This document shows positions 1 to 8,749 of a stretch of 64,000 nt of DNA, piece by piece. The translations under genes and the position numbers were made by a program. Numbering within the stretch: the first letter of the stretch is position 1; the number at the start of each line of letters is the position of its first letter. This DNA comes from Hungatella sp. (GTDB lineage: Bacteria; Bacillota; Clostridia; Lachnospirales; Lachnospiraceae). Location of the stretch: contig WASS01000014.1 in assembly GCA_009712635.1 (NCBI GenBank), positions 1 through 64,000 of the forward strand, in the 5' to 3' direction. The notes below the pieces were generated by a model. That model was not told the DNA's origin, made no database searches, and was given only the letters and a program-made list of their open reading frames with translations.

Positions 1-20
1 GAAACAAATGAATTTGTTTC
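1..20. other. Short perfect inverted repeat downstream of dnaB
   Basis: Eight-base arms GAAACAAA and TTTGTTTC enclose a TGAA loop. It lies about 33 bases past the dnaB stop in the direction dnaB is read, so it could be the start of a terminator, but any T-run would fall outside the window. AT-rich and unproven. Confidence 0.3.
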
Positions 21-52
21 TGAGGGCGGGCCTACCCCTTTTTCTATCCTGC

Positions 53-1387
53 TCATTGCCGGGCCATGTTTGCGAACTTCGTATACTCCGGCCTCCACAC
101 CAGATTAACCGTTCCTATGGGACCATTTCTCTGTTTCGCTATAATAACTTCCGCAATATTCGGCATATCAGTATCCTTATTATAATAATCATCTCGATAC
201 AAAAACATAACCACATCGGCATCCTGCTCGATCGCTCCCGACTCTCTAAGATCCGACAACATCGGCCGATGATCCGGCCTTGTCTCACAGGCTCTACTCA
301 ACTGGGACAGTGCTATTACCGGCGCACTTAACTCTCTTGCAAGGGCTTTTAATGATCGGGAGATCTCGGAAATCTCCTGCTGTCGATTCTCTCCGCCTTT
401 TCCACTTCCGCTCATCAACTGTAAGTAGTCAATAATCACTACGCTTAACCCGTATTCTAACTTCATCTTCCTGCATCTGGAACGCAGCTCCATAATTGAA
501 ATTCCAGGGGTGTCATCTATAATTAATTTGGAATTTCCTATTACCCCGATTCCTTCCACTACCGCATCCCAGTCACTGTCCGATAACGTTCCTGTCCTTA
601 ACTTCTGGGAATCTACATTGGACTCCATGGCCAGCATACGATTTACTAACTGCTCCTTTGACATCTCCAGACTGAATACCATGGCTGGAAGTCCCTTCTT
701 CACAGCAATATGATCTACCAGATTCAATACGAATGCAGTCTTACCCATAGAAGGCCGGGCCGCAATCAGAACAAAATCAGACGGCTGAAGTCCGGAAGTC
801 TTGTAATCCAGATCAATAAAACCGGTTGGAACTCCCGTTACGGTTCCCTGATTCTTGGAGGCTTCTTCAATTTTCTCCAGTACATTCATGGCTACCTGGC
901 GAATGGGTACGAAATCTCCGGAATTACGGTTCTGGAGTAAGTTAAATATGGTTTTCTCTGTATTCGCCAGAATGTCCTCCAGAGGTTCCTTTCCTGCATA
1001 ACAGGTATTGGCAATATCCTCGTTTATCTTAATCAGACGCCTTAATACAGCCTTGTCCCGTACTATTTTAGCATAGGATCTTACATTCGCAGAGGTTGGA
1101 ACCGTTGTAATAATGTCTCTTACAAACTCCAGGCTGGATACCTCAGGGGGAACATCTTTTTCTTTTAAACGGTTCTGCAAAGTGATTAAGTCCACTGGCA
1201 GATTCTCATTAAAAAGCTCCAGCATGGCCTCAAACATGACGCCATACTGGTGCTGATAAAAATCTCCTGCTGTAACGATCTCGGAAGCAGCAATGATCGC
1301 ATCCCGATCCATCAGCATGGATCCGATGACGGACTGCTCGGCCTCAATGCTGTGAGGGAGTATCCGTTTGATCAGGGCCTCATCCAT
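53..1387 (-). CDS. dnaB: Replicative DNA helicase DnaB
   Basis: Hexameric 5'-3' helicase that unwinds the chromosome at the replication fork. The 444-residue length is normal for the family. The N-terminal half (about 1-150) is the helical DnaB_N domain that contacts primase. The C-terminal half is a RecA-type ATPase with Walker A ARPSMGKT (Lys near 216) and the DnaB motif VIIDYLQLMSG. The sequence DLRESGAIEQDADVVMFL toward the C terminus is typical of bacterial DnaB. No intein is visible. The gene starts 11 bases after rplI stops, so the two are co-transcribed, the arrangement commonly seen in Firmicutes. The ATG start matches family N termini (SIEAEQSVIGSML). Confidence 0.97.
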   Translation of the reverse strand: MDEALIKRILPHSIEAEQSVIGSMLMDRDAIIAASEIVTAGDFYQHQYGVMFEAMLELFNENLPVDLITLQNRLKEKDVPPEVSSLEFVRDIITTVPTSANVRSYAKIVRDKAVLRRLIKINEDIANTCYAGKEPLEDILANTEKTIFNLLQNRNSGDFVPIRQVAMNVLEKIEEASKNQGTVTGVPTGFIDLDYKTSGLQPSDFVLIAARPSMGKTAFVLNLVDHIAVKKGLPAMVFSLEMSKEQLVNRMLAMESNVDSQKLRTGTLSDSDWDAVVEGIGVIGNSKLIIDDTPGISIMELRSRCRKMKLEYGLSVVIIDYLQLMSGSGKGGENRQQEISEISRSLKALARELSAPVIALSQLSRACETRPDHRPMLSDLRESGAIEQDADVVMFLYRDDYYNKDTDMPNIAEVIIAKQRNGPIGTVNLVWRPEYTKFANMARQ

Positions 1388-1398
1388 ATCTGTGCCTC

Positions 1399-1845
1399 CT
1401 AGCTCTCTATTACCTTAACATTTAATTTCGCAGTTACATCCTTATGAAGCTTAACAGGAACCTCATGGGTACCAAATGTCTTTAACGGCTCAGGAAGCAC
1501 CAGTTTCTTCTTATCAATATCGAGTCCAAGCTGGTTTGTAATCGCCTGGGCAATCTCCTTACCGGAAACGGAACCAAATGCTCTTCCGCCTTCCCCTGCA
1601 CGGATTGTCAGGGTAATGGAAGCTTCTTCAATCTTCTTACCCAGCTCTCTTGCTGCTTCCAGCTGATCTGCTGCGATCTTCGCTTCATTGGCTTTCTGAA
1701 GCTTTAAATCATTTAAATTTTTTGTATTTGCTTCCATTCCCAGTTTTTTAGGGAGAATGAAATTTCTTGCATATCCGTCATTGACCTTAACGATCTGTCC
1801 CTTTTTTCCCAGTGCTTTTACATCTTCTAATAATACAATATCCAT
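1399..1845 (-). CDS. rplI: Large ribosomal subunit protein bL9
   Basis: Structural protein of the 50S subunit that binds 23S rRNA near the base of the L1 stalk. The 148 residues show the L9 N-terminal signature ([21 protein letters not shown]) followed by [12 protein letters not shown]. The long connecting helix and C-terminal lobe follow. Its ATG shares one base with the gdpP stop codon (TAATG), so translation is probably coupled to gdpP. The order gdpP-rplI-dnaB is a classic Firmicute cluster. Confidence 0.97.
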   Translation of the reverse strand: MDIVLLEDVKALGKKGQIVKVNDGYARNFILPKKLGMEANTKNLNDLKLQKANEAKIAADQLEAARELGKKIEEASITLTIRAGEGGRAFGSVSGKEIAQAITNQLGLDIDKKKLVLPEPLKTFGTHEVPVKLHKDVTAKLNVKVIES

Positions 1846-3905
1846 TATGATATGTCTCCCTTCTCTAACATCTCTTTAATAACCGCTTTTACCTGGTTTC
1901 TTGCTTCTTCTATGCTTACACCGGCAAGCTGGGCACCTGCAATGGTTCTGTGTCCGCCGCCGCCAAGCTTCTCCATCATCACCTGAACATTGACTTCGTC
2001 AATGGAACGGGCGCTTAAATATACCGTATTGTTATACTCTGTCATAACCACAGAGGCCTTAATACCCGATATATCTAACAGTTCATTGGCTGCCTGTGCA
2101 CCTACTACAGTCGGGCTGTCGATTCCCTCAGAGGGGCATGTGCTGATAGCAAAGTTTCCTTCAAAGATCTCAGCCTCTCTCACTGCTTCCGCTTTTGCCT
2201 TATAATCATCAAGATCATCCCGGAACAGCTTCCTGACACGGACAACATCTGCACCGTTCCTTCTTAGAAATGCTGCCGCTTCAAAGGTTCTTACACCTGT
2301 CTGATTGGTGAAATTATGGGTATCAATTACAATTCCTGCATATAGAGCATCTGCTTCCGCAGATTTGATCTTAATTCCATCGGCAATGTACTGAAGCACC
2401 TCAGCTACCATCTCACAGGCTGAGGATGCATACGGCTCTACATAGGATAAAACCGCATTATCAATGATCTCACTGCTCTGTCTGTGATGATCCAGAACCA
2501 CGATGGTTTTCACCATACGAAGGAGCTGGGGTTCATCGGTAATGCTTGGCCGGTTCACATCTACTACAACAAGCAGGGTATTGGCATCAACCAGACTGGC
2601 TGCTGCATCACCTTTTAAAAATAAATCATCCGGATAATCCGGATTTCCCACAAACCGGTCCTTCATGGGACGGACGGAAGTGGTGACTTCATTAATAACA
2701 ATATTAGCCTTTTTATCCATGGCAGTAGCAATCCGGTAGATTCCAACGGCAGCGCCAAAGGAATCGATATCGGTCAGGCGGTGTCCCATAATTAAGATCC
2801 GGTCCTTGGTTTCCATCAGTTCCCGCAGTGCATGAGCCTTTACACGGGCCTTTACACGGGTTGTCTTCTCCACCTGAGGAGCTTTTCCTCCAAAGTACTG
2901 GATTCGTTCTCCATCCTTAATCACTGCCTGGTCGCCGCCGCGTCCAAGTGCCATATCAATGGCAATTCTTGCAAAATCTAAATTCTTATAGTAACTGTCA
3001 CCGTTCATTCCAAGACCAATACTTAATGTGACCGACATTTCATTGCCGATATTGACAGTCTTAACTTCTTCCAAAATGGAAAAACGGTTTTCTTTCAGTT
3101 CTGCGATGTAACACTGCTTGATGGCAATAAAGTACTTGTCTTTCTCCAGCTTTTTTACAATTCCATTCATAGTGGTGATGTACTTAGTGATCTTCCGGTC
3201 AATGAGTGCTGTTAAAAGTGAGCGTCGTACTTCTTCTACGCTTTCCAAGGCCTCATCGTAGTTATCCAGATAAATAAGACCTGCAACCATCTTCTGGTCA
3301 TCTACCATCTGTTTATATGTGAGAATCTCTGTTTCATCAAATAAATAAACTGCCAGAAGGGTCTGTTCCGCATCATTCATTCCTTCTGTTTCGCTCATCA
3401 GTTCCGATGCATCGTTCATATGCACTGCTTTGAGCTGAATCTGATACTTCCTGTCATTGCATACGCCATGAAGTGTTATAGCTCCATCTGCCAGCTTTAG
3501 CACATCTTTGGTAATCTCAGGAAATATACCGGTTAAATTCCTTTTCGATGCCCTGATGTGCTTCTCTTCTCCCAGAACCACGGAAAATTCGTCATTCCCC
3601 CATAGAATTCTCCCGCTTTCATCTGCAATTGCGTAAGGAATCTCAAGATCATTGAGGAGCTTCTTCTGCATCCAGGAGTACTCTGCAGAGAATTCCACAA
3701 GACCGCTTAGCAGACGTCTCTTTCTATAAAAAGAAAGCCAGAAGGCAATACCTGCATACATCAGCGTAAACAGAGCCATAATGATCCCTGCTTTTGCGCT
3801 CACTGCACCGATCACTGCATTGGCAACAATTAACAGCCCGGTTAAGTAAAGAGGCCATTGCATGTAGATCCCCAGCTGTCCCTTTATTTTAAACTTCTCT
3901 TTCAT
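1845..3905 (-). CDS. gdpP: Cyclic-di-AMP phosphodiesterase GdpP
   Basis: Membrane-bound DHH/DHHA1 phosphodiesterase that hydrolyses c-di-AMP to pApA and so sets potassium, osmolyte and cell-wall homeostasis. With the start chosen here the protein has 686 residues. It has two membrane helices near residues 12-60, a PAS-like region, a degenerate GGDEF domain that keeps SIGLG and RGGDQAVIK-like segments, then the DHH domain ([12 protein letters not shown]472-H473-H474) and DHHA1 ending in [12 protein letters not shown] longer frame reaches 3980, but AAGGAG sits seven bases before the ATG at 3905 and family N termini start there. The gene reads directly into rplI with a one-base overlap. Confidence 0.95.
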   Translation of the reverse strand: MKEKFKIKGQLGIYMQWPLYLTGLLIVANAVIGAVSAKAGIIMALFTLMYAGIAFWLSFYRKRRLLSGLVEFSAEYSWMQKKLLNDLEIPYAIADESGRILWGNDEFSVVLGEEKHIRASKRNLTGIFPEITKDVLKLADGAITLHGVCNDRKYQIQLKAVHMNDASELMSETEGMNDAEQTLLAVYLFDETEILTYKQMVDDQKMVAGLIYLDNYDEALESVEEVRRSLLTALIDRKITKYITTMNGIVKKLEKDKYFIAIKQCYIAELKENRFSILEEVKTVNIGNEMSVTLSIGLGMNGDSYYKNLDFARIAIDMALGRGGDQAVIKDGERIQYFGGKAPQVEKTTRVKARVKAHALRELMETKDRILIMGHRLTDIDSFGAAVGIYRIATAMDKKANIVINEVTTSVRPMKDRFVGNPDYPDDLFLKGDAAASLVDANTLLVVVDVNRPSITDEPQLLRMVKTIVVLDHHRQSSEIIDNAVLSYVEPYASSACEMVAEVLQYIADGIKIKSAEADALYAGIVIDTHNFTNQTGVRTFEAAAFLRRNGADVVRVRKLFRDDLDDYKAKAEAVREAEIFEGNFAISTCPSEGIDSPTVVGAQAANELLDISGIKASVVMTEYNNTVYLSARSIDEVNVQVMMEKLGGGGHRTIAGAQLAGVSIEEARNQVKAVIKEMLEKGDIS

Positions 3906-3950
3906 ATTTAACTCCTTATGGAAAAAAGGTTCTTTTTTCACTGTCTTCCT

Positions 3951-3979
3951 ATTATAACATAGGATATAGGGTTCGTCCA
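3951..3979 (-). promoter_or_regulatory. Predicted sigma-A promoter of gdpP-rplI-dnaB
   Basis: On the minus strand TGGACG (3974-3979) is followed after 17 bases by a perfect TATAAT (3951-3956). Transcription would start about 40 bases before the gdpP ATG. It would give the block its own promoter, independent of the distant ssb-rpsR operon. Confidence 0.6.
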
Positions 3980-3984
3980 TTAAA

Positions 3985-4014
3985 AAGCAAAAACGGGGAA
4001 GACACGAACCCCTG
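3985..4014 (-). terminator. Weak terminator after the receiver gene
   Basis: Read on the minus strand, a short GGGG/CCCC stem with a 10-base loop is followed by TTTTT and, after GC, another TTTTT. The stem is short. It directly follows the stop of the single-domain response regulator. Confidence 0.35.
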
Positions 4015-4017
4015 GGT

Positions 4018-4422
4018 CTATCTGGCTATTTCAGCCGTACTGTCGGCCTCTGCCCCTGACCTTTTCTCTTTATATAAGCGTATCACCTTACTGATCTGCG
4101 CCCTTGTGTATGGCTTTACAATAAATGCAAATACACGAATTTTAAATGCTTCCAGTGAAAACCCCGGGATTCCGGACAGAAGCACAACTTCAGGCGGATC
4201 AGGGAGTTCGTATAGCTTGGACGCCAGTGTAATACCACTGATATCCGGCATAACAATATCCGAAAAAACCAGATCTACCGGATTCCCCTTTATATACTGC
4301 ATTGCTGTAATGGCCTCCGGAAAGCTTCCGCACAATTCTATTTCACTCATATCTTTTAAAATACCCGTTAGTTTCACCAATAGTTCCTCTGAATTATCTA
4401 CAACTACAACCCTGATGCTCAT
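4018..4422 (-). CDS. Single-domain response regulator (receiver only)
   Basis: A CheY-like receiver of 134 residues: beta-1 VVVVD (Asp9), phospho-acceptor Asp55 in VFSDIVMPDISG, and the conserved Lys in FIVKPY. The sequence stops about 15 residues after alpha-5, so there is no DNA- or RNA-binding output domain. An upstream in-frame ATG exists at 4560, but GGAGGAG lies just before the ATG at 4422, where the receiver fold begins. It follows glnB and amtB in the same direction, but a strong terminator separates it from glnB. The output partner cannot be seen here. No histidine kinase is adjacent. Confidence 0.8.
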   Translation of the reverse strand: MSIRVVVVDNSEELLVKLTGILKDMSEIELCGSFPEAITAMQYIKGNPVDLVFSDIVMPDISGITLASKLYELPDPPEVVLLSGIPGFSLEAFKIRVFAFIVKPYTRAQISKVIRLYKEKRSGAEADSTAEIAR

Positions 4423-4554
4423 AACTCCTCCGCTGGTTCTTTTATAATTTCTTTTAATCGTTATGGAAATATGATAATTATAACGATTATCTGGTTTTAA
4501 TTCAATGGGCATATACCCCGTTCTATCATATTCATTCCCATAAAAAAATGTTTC

Positions 4555-4601
4555 TAACAAAAAAAGGCAGTAAAACCGGAAAAATCCAGCTTTACTGCCT
4601 T
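4555..4601 (-). terminator. Rho-independent terminator of amtB-glnB
   Basis: On the minus strand, 11-base arms AAGGCAGTAAA and TTTACTGCCTT close a loop of about 15 bases and are followed by a run of T. It starts 10 bases after the glnB stop. Confidence 0.9.
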
Positions 4602-4611
4602 ATAAAATCAA

Positions 4612-4953
4612 CTATTTAATTGCTTCCTCTCCCCGTTCTCCCGTGCGGATTCTGATGGCATCCTGTATATCCGATATAAAAATTTTACCGTCACCATACT
4701 CTCCTGTATAAGCACGTCTTGTAATTGCGGATATCACAGCCTCTGACTGGTCATCGGTTACAAATAATTCTATCTTTATTTTAGTAAGAAAATTATAATC
4801 CACCTCTGCTCCACGGACAAACTCCGTCCAGCCCTTCTGGTTTCCGCAGCCCATCACCTGCATAATGCTGAGCCCGTTTAATTTCAGTTCATCCATAATT
4901 TCCTTGATATCTTCCAGTTTTTCCGGACGGATAAATGCTTCAATTTTCTTCAC
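4612..4953 (-). CDS. glnB: PII-family nitrogen regulatory protein
   Basis: Trimeric signal protein that senses 2-oxoglutarate and ATP/ADP, and usually gates the ammonium channel encoded next to it. It has 113 residues, with MKKIEAFIRPEKLEDI at the N terminus, the T-loop region following Q39-K40-G41, the B-loop TGEYGDGKIF, and the C-terminal IRIRTGE. In the T-loop the usual uridylylated Tyr51 is Val (RGAEVDY; a Tyr lies at position 53), so control by GlnD-type uridylylation is not expected. It lies 17 bases downstream of amtB. This pairing suggests a GlnK-like role at the membrane. Confidence 0.92.
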   Translation of the reverse strand: MKKIEAFIRPEKLEDIKEIMDELKLNGLSIMQVMGCGNQKGWTEFVRGAEVDYNFLTKIKIELFVTDDQSEAVISAITRRAYTGEYGDGKIFISDIQDAIRIRTGERGEEAIK

Positions 4954-4970
4954 GTTATAATCCCCCTTCT

Positions 4971-6206
4971 TTAATCCATACCATTAAATGCAGGATAAGC
5001 AGTCTCCCCATGCTCTGAGGTATCAAGTCCTGTCATTTCGGCTCTTCCTGAAACTTTTATTCCTTTGGTTATGGCAGAAGCAATTCCTGCTGCAATCAGG
5101 GTACCTGCCACTGCAATCAGGATCGTAATTACAATTGCACCAATCTGACGAAGGAATAACTGAATCTCACCGTAAACCAGCCCATTGTATGGCAACGCTG
5201 GATTTATGCCTTTGTCTGCAAAAATGCCGGTAGCAATTCCTCCCCAGATCCCGCCGATTCCATGACAGCCAAATACATCAAGAGCGTCATCGTACTGAAA
5301 TCTTGGTTTCACCCTGGTGATAAAGAAATAACAGATGGGGCTTACGAGAGCTCCAATTATGACTGAGGCCCAGATTGGAACGAACCCAGCTCCCGGTGTG
5401 ATTGCCACAAGGCCAATTACTAATCCTGTTGACGTTCCCACCAGAGTAGGCTTCCCGTTTTTTATTACCTCAATCAGCACCCATGAAAGCATGGCAGAAG
5501 CAGCCGCTGTATTTGTAGTCATAAAAGCATGAGCCGCCAACTCATTGGCTCCCAGAGCGCTTCCTGCGTTAAAACCAAACCAGCCGAACCACAAAAGGGC
5601 GGCTCCCAGAAACACAAAGGGAACATTGTGGGGATGATAAGGTGCTTTACCAAGATTCTTACGTTTTCCAAGTATTATGGACAGAACCAGTGCGCTCACA
5701 CCGGAACTGATGTGTACCACGTCGCCTCCGGCAAAGTCCACAGAGCCCATTTGAAAGAGCAGTCCGCCTCCCCATACCATATGGGCAAGGGGATAATAAA
5801 TGAGAAGAGACCAAAGTACCATAAAAATAACCAGAGAGGAAAACTTCATACGCTCTGCAACCGCACCTGTGATCAGTGCCGGAGCAATAACTGCAAACAT
5901 CATTTGAAAAATAGCAAATATCAGTGTATTGGGGTAAGGAAGTGTCACATCGGTTAAGGTATCGAAACGAAGTCCGAACCAGTTAAGATTCCCAATGACG
6001 CCTCCAACATCTCCGCTAAAGGAAAGGGAAAAACCAACCAGAACCCACATAATGGATCCGATTCCCATCATAATAGCAGAAGACATGATCATGTTTACAA
6101 CACTTTTCCGTTTTACCATACCCCCATAAAAAAATGCAAGTCCCGGGGTCATAAGAAGTACAAGAGCGGAGCTGATCAGCATCCAAGAAATATCTCCATG
6201 ATCCAT
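4971..6206 (-). CDS. amtB: Ammonium transporter Amt
   Basis: Trimeric membrane channel for ammonium uptake, 411 residues with about 11 hydrophobic helices. Signatures include MLISSALVLLMTPGLAFFYGG at the start, DFAGGDVVHISSG in the middle, and the twin pore histidines, one in HMVWGGG and one in FGCHGIGGIWGG. An in-frame ATG also exists ten codons upstream, but AGAGGTG lies before the ATG at 6206. There is no classical signal peptide before the first helix. Upstream lies a terminator-type leader with two ANTAR-style hexaloops, so expression is probably controlled by antitermination. glnB follows in the same transcript. Confidence 0.95.
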   Translation of the reverse strand: MDHGDISWMLISSALVLLMTPGLAFFYGGMVKRKSVVNMIMSSAIMMGIGSIMWVLVGFSLSFSGDVGGVIGNLNWFGLRFDTLTDVTLPYPNTLIFAIFQMMFAVIAPALITGAVAERMKFSSLVIFMVLWSLLIYYPLAHMVWGGGLLFQMGSVDFAGGDVVHISSGVSALVLSIILGKRKNLGKAPYHPHNVPFVFLGAALLWFGWFGFNAGSALGANELAAHAFMTTNTAAASAMLSWVLIEVIKNGKPTLVGTSTGLVIGLVAITPGAGFVPIWASVIIGALVSPICYFFITRVKPRFQYDDALDVFGCHGIGGIWGGIATGIFADKGINPALPYNGLVYGEIQLFLRQIGAIVITILIAVAGTLIAAGIASAITKGIKVSGRAEMTGLDTSEHGETAYPAFNGMD

Positions 6207-6234
6207 AAAAACACCTCTTCCGTTAATTTTGGGC

Positions 6235-6289
6235 AAAAAAATTAAGCCATAATCGTGTGCGTCTCTGCACTGATTATGGCTTCTTTGCC
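6235..6289 (-). promoter_or_regulatory. ANTAR-type dual hexaloop antitermination leader of amtB
   Basis: Read on the minus strand, hairpin P1 is GGC-AAAGAA-GCC (6278-6289) and hairpin P2 is GTGC-AGAGAC-GCAC (6257-6270). Both have six-base loops with A at position 1 and G at position 4, the published signature for ANTAR-protein binding. The 3' arm of P1 overlaps the 5' arm of a 10-bp stem AGCCATAATC/GATTATGGCT (6272-6281 and 6245-6254). That stem encloses P2 and is followed by TTAATTTTTTT, an intrinsic terminator. So P1 and the full terminator cannot form together. The arrangement predicts that an ANTAR protein bound to P1-P2 lets polymerase read into amtB. No ANTAR protein is encoded in this window. 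Confidence 0.8.
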
Positions 6290-6318
6290 TTAAAGTTAAT
6301 TTTATAAATTACAATGCT

Positions 6319-6347
6319 AGACTAATACATGATATTAGTTTTGTCAA
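6319..6347 (-). promoter_or_regulatory. Possible promoter of amtB-glnB
   Basis: A perfect TTGACA (6342-6347, minus strand) lies upstream of the ANTAR leader, but the matching -10 (TAGTCT, spacing 17) is poor. The spacer holds a dyad, ACTAATA/TATTAGT (6321-6339), which could be an activator or repressor site. Confidence 0.4.
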
Positions 6348-6392
6348 GTAAATTATGAAAGTTAGATTGGTATTTTTATGAAATATATATTT

Positions 6393-7922
6393 TCATAACC
6401 TGGAGTTATACAAAGCCAGTCCGCCGTATCGCCTTATCTCCGTATGGGGATGATTCTTTAAATACTCCAGCGCAAGTTGGGGAACATCTGTGCCAAATCG
6501 CTCTAATACGGGGCACTGTTTGTAAACCTCATAGCCTCCTGTTCCGCTGGCACGGTAATCGCTCATACACAGCTTCAGCTTCCGGTCCTCAATAGGTCCA
6601 CCATGAAAAAGAATATTTACCACTCTGTCTCCTACCGGTCTTTCCAGATCAATCTCATATGTGATCCCGGCAAAATAATCATAGTTATAATGCTCCACCT
6701 TAGGCTTTAGGAATACTTCTGATATCTCAACCATTCCATGATTTAAAGTAAAGTATTCCCCACAGCGTTCCAGCGCCTGCTTTAAAACTTCCTGGGTAAC
6801 CTCCAGTACCACCAGAGTATTGGAGAATGGATAAACTCTTACAAGATCCCGCATGGTAACATGTGCTGGAAGAGCAATGGGATTGTTGCCCAATCCGATG
6901 CAGGAAATATCCGCTTTGGTATACTCCATCTGTATCTGATTAAAAAAGTCTGCCACCTGACTTCCGCCAAGCGCCATATCAAGCTTCTCTTTTTCCGGAA
7001 TGGCTTCCTTTAAGCTCCCAATTTCAAGATCCAGCCAGTTTTGTACCTGCCCCTCCAACGGAAGCAATGATTCATAAGGTTCCCTGTTGTGACAGGATCC
7101 TGCTGGCAATATGGAGGAAGATACTGTGCAGGTTCCGTCTTCATATTCCATTTCAATGCAGGCATACTGAACAGCATTGGCAGTCAGCTGCAGTGTGTGG
7201 GTACCAAAGCAGTTTCTGCCCTTAACTGTCATATGCTGGTGAGCCGTTAGCAAAATATCATAGTCAAGCTCTTTTAAAATCTGGTATCCGATATTTTCAT
7301 TGCCGGAGGTCAGCACTGCTCCGGTCTCTAAGTCACATTCATAACCGCCATGATAGATGCAGACCGTAATATCTGATTCCTTTTTCAGATGTTCCAGTTC
7401 TTTCCTGGCTGCAGCAAATGCATCGGTTATCTGGATTTGCTCCAGGTGTTTGGGGTTTTCCCATACATTTACGTAATCTGTAACAATACCGGCAACTCCC
7501 AGACGAAGCCCGTTTTCCAATTTAAAGATATAACTGGAGGTAATTCCTGTGTCCCCTTTTAAGTCATTTGCATTGGCACAAAGGCAGACTGCATCTAGTT
7601 TTTTCATATAGCCCGCCAGCCGGTCATAACCAAAGTTAAAATCGTGATTTCCAGGTACGACTGCGTCATACAAAGCCGCATTGTACACCTGCGCCAAGGG
7701 TTCACTTTCTAATAGTTCTCCAGCCTGCTCTGTGATAAAAGCCGCCATGGGGGAGCCGGATATGGTGTCTCCCCCATCAAAAATCAATGTATTCCCATCC
7801 TTTTCAAAATTGGAAATACAGTTTAAAAGTCCCATGGGACGTTCCGTCTTATCCCCATAACTGGTGGGAAACAGATAGCCATGAACATCCGAAGTATAAT
7901 AAATTTTTGCATTTCTTTTCAA
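6393..7922 (-). CDS. Cytoplasmic 5'-nucleotidase / UDP-sugar hydrolase-like metallophosphatase
   Basis: Two-domain enzyme of the UshA/5'-nucleotidase family, 509 residues. The calcineurin-like N domain carries the dimetal motifs: Asp and His in YTSDVHGY (about 10-16), GGDT (about 50), GNHDFN (about 97), HGGYECD and TAHQHM. The C-terminal 5_nucleotid_C domain follows. Family members are normally exported, but this one begins MKRNAKIYYTSDVHG with no signal peptide, so it should act in the cytoplasm. It starts four bases after the second phnE gene and closes the phn operon. It may dephosphorylate whatever organophosphate the importer brings in. The substrate cannot be read from sequence. Confidence 0.85.
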   Translation of the reverse strand: MKRNAKIYYTSDVHGYLFPTSYGDKTERPMGLLNCISNFEKDGNTLIFDGGDTISGSPMAAFITEQAGELLESEPLAQVYNAALYDAVVPGNHDFNFGYDRLAGYMKKLDAVCLCANANDLKGDTGITSSYIFKLENGLRLGVAGIVTDYVNVWENPKHLEQIQITDAFAAARKELEHLKKESDITVCIYHGGYECDLETGAVLTSGNENIGYQILKELDYDILLTAHQHMTVKGRNCFGTHTLQLTANAVQYACIEMEYEDGTCTVSSSILPAGSCHNREPYESLLPLEGQVQNWLDLEIGSLKEAIPEKEKLDMALGGSQVADFFNQIQMEYTKADISCIGLGNNPIALPAHVTMRDLVRVYPFSNTLVVLEVTQEVLKQALERCGEYFTLNHGMVEISEVFLKPKVEHYNYDYFAGITYEIDLERPVGDRVVNILFHGGPIEDRKLKLCMSDYRASGTGGYEVYKQCPVLERFGTDVPQLALEYLKNHPHTEIRRYGGLALYNSRL

Positions 7923-7926
7923 TCAT

Positions 7927-8736
7927 TTACCCCCTTGCCAGCTTCACCCGGATTCTGGTGGAAATATATTCCACGATCAGAACCAGAAGGATGAGCCCTA
8001 CCAGAATAGCACCTGCCTCATTCCACCGGTAGGCATTCATGGCAAAGATTAACGGAGCTCCAATACCTCCTGCTCCAACCAGACCAAGAACTGTGGCATC
8101 TCTTAAGTTAATATCAAACCGGTATATCACCGTTGAAGCAAAGTTCGGAATCAGCTGAGGCAAAATTCCATACCGGATCTTCTGAAACGTGTTACAGCCG
8201 CATGCATCTAAAGATTCCAGAATTCTGGTATCCAGATCCTCTATGGCTTCTATGTACATCTTGGAAACCATCCCGATGGAACAGACCGACATGGTGAGAA
8301 GTCCTGTAAATGCTCCCGGCCCGCTGACGCGGATAAACATCAGACCATATACAAAAGCAGGAATGGTCCGCACTGCCATAATCACCAGACGTGTCACATA
8401 AGCAATGGGAGCCGGCATTAAATTAGATGCGGATAAAAAAGACAGGGGAATCGCCAGAAACGCTCCCACAATCGTTCCCAAAAATGCAATGCAGACAGTC
8501 TCCAAAAGCAGATAAGGCACCCCCTGAAGGGTTAAATTAAACAAAAGCTTCCGGTCCGGATGAAAGATACCGCTTATAATATTTCCGGCAATCTGTACTC
8601 CGGAAAGACCGGTTTTTGATACATCCACTGCCGATCCTGACCAGATAAGCAAAGCAAGGACAATTGCAGAGACCGTAACCTGATACACAGTATTTCTGGG
8701 ACGTTCTTCATAGGCCTTTTCAATCTGTTTATTCAT
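7927..8736 (-). CDS. phnE: Phosphonate-type ABC transporter permease PhnE (second copy)
   Basis: Inner-membrane permease of 269 residues, one of two PhnE-type subunits that should pair as a heterodimer. It has about six hydrophobic helices. The EAA loop that contacts the ATPase is ESLDACGCNTFQKIRYGILPQ-like, near residues 172-192. The tail ...DATVLGLVGAGGIGAPL is typical of PhnE. It lies 13 bases after the other phnE and four bases before the 5'-nucleotidase gene. Substrate could be a phosphonate, phosphite or a phosphate ester. Confidence 0.88.
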   Translation of the reverse strand: MNKQIEKAYEERPRNTVYQVTVSAIVLALLIWSGSAVDVSKTGLSGVQIAGNIISGIFHPDRKLLFNLTLQGVPYLLLETVCIAFLGTIVGAFLAIPLSFLSASNLMPAPIAYVTRLVIMAVRTIPAFVYGLMFIRVSGPGAFTGLLTMSVCSIGMVSKMYIEAIEDLDTRILESLDACGCNTFQKIRYGILPQLIPNFASTVIYRFDINLRDATVLGLVGAGGIGAPLIFAMNAYRWNEAGAILVGLILLVLIVEYISTRIRVKLARG

Positions 8737-8749
8737 AGTTTGCCACCTC

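Noticed and set aside
3906-3980. Longer GdpP with 25 extra N-terminal residues
   Set aside because: It would begin inside the promoter. The shorter start has a well-placed AAGGAG and matches the family.
5529-5957. 142-codon open frame on the plus strand inside amtB
   Set aside because: It is antisense to a strongly conserved transporter, has Cys/His/Lys-rich low-quality composition and no ribosome binding site.
6373-6396. TATGAAA/TTTCATA hairpin after the 5'-nucleotidase gene
   Set aside because: Entirely AT pairs with a loop of T/A and no GC core, so too weak to call as a terminator.
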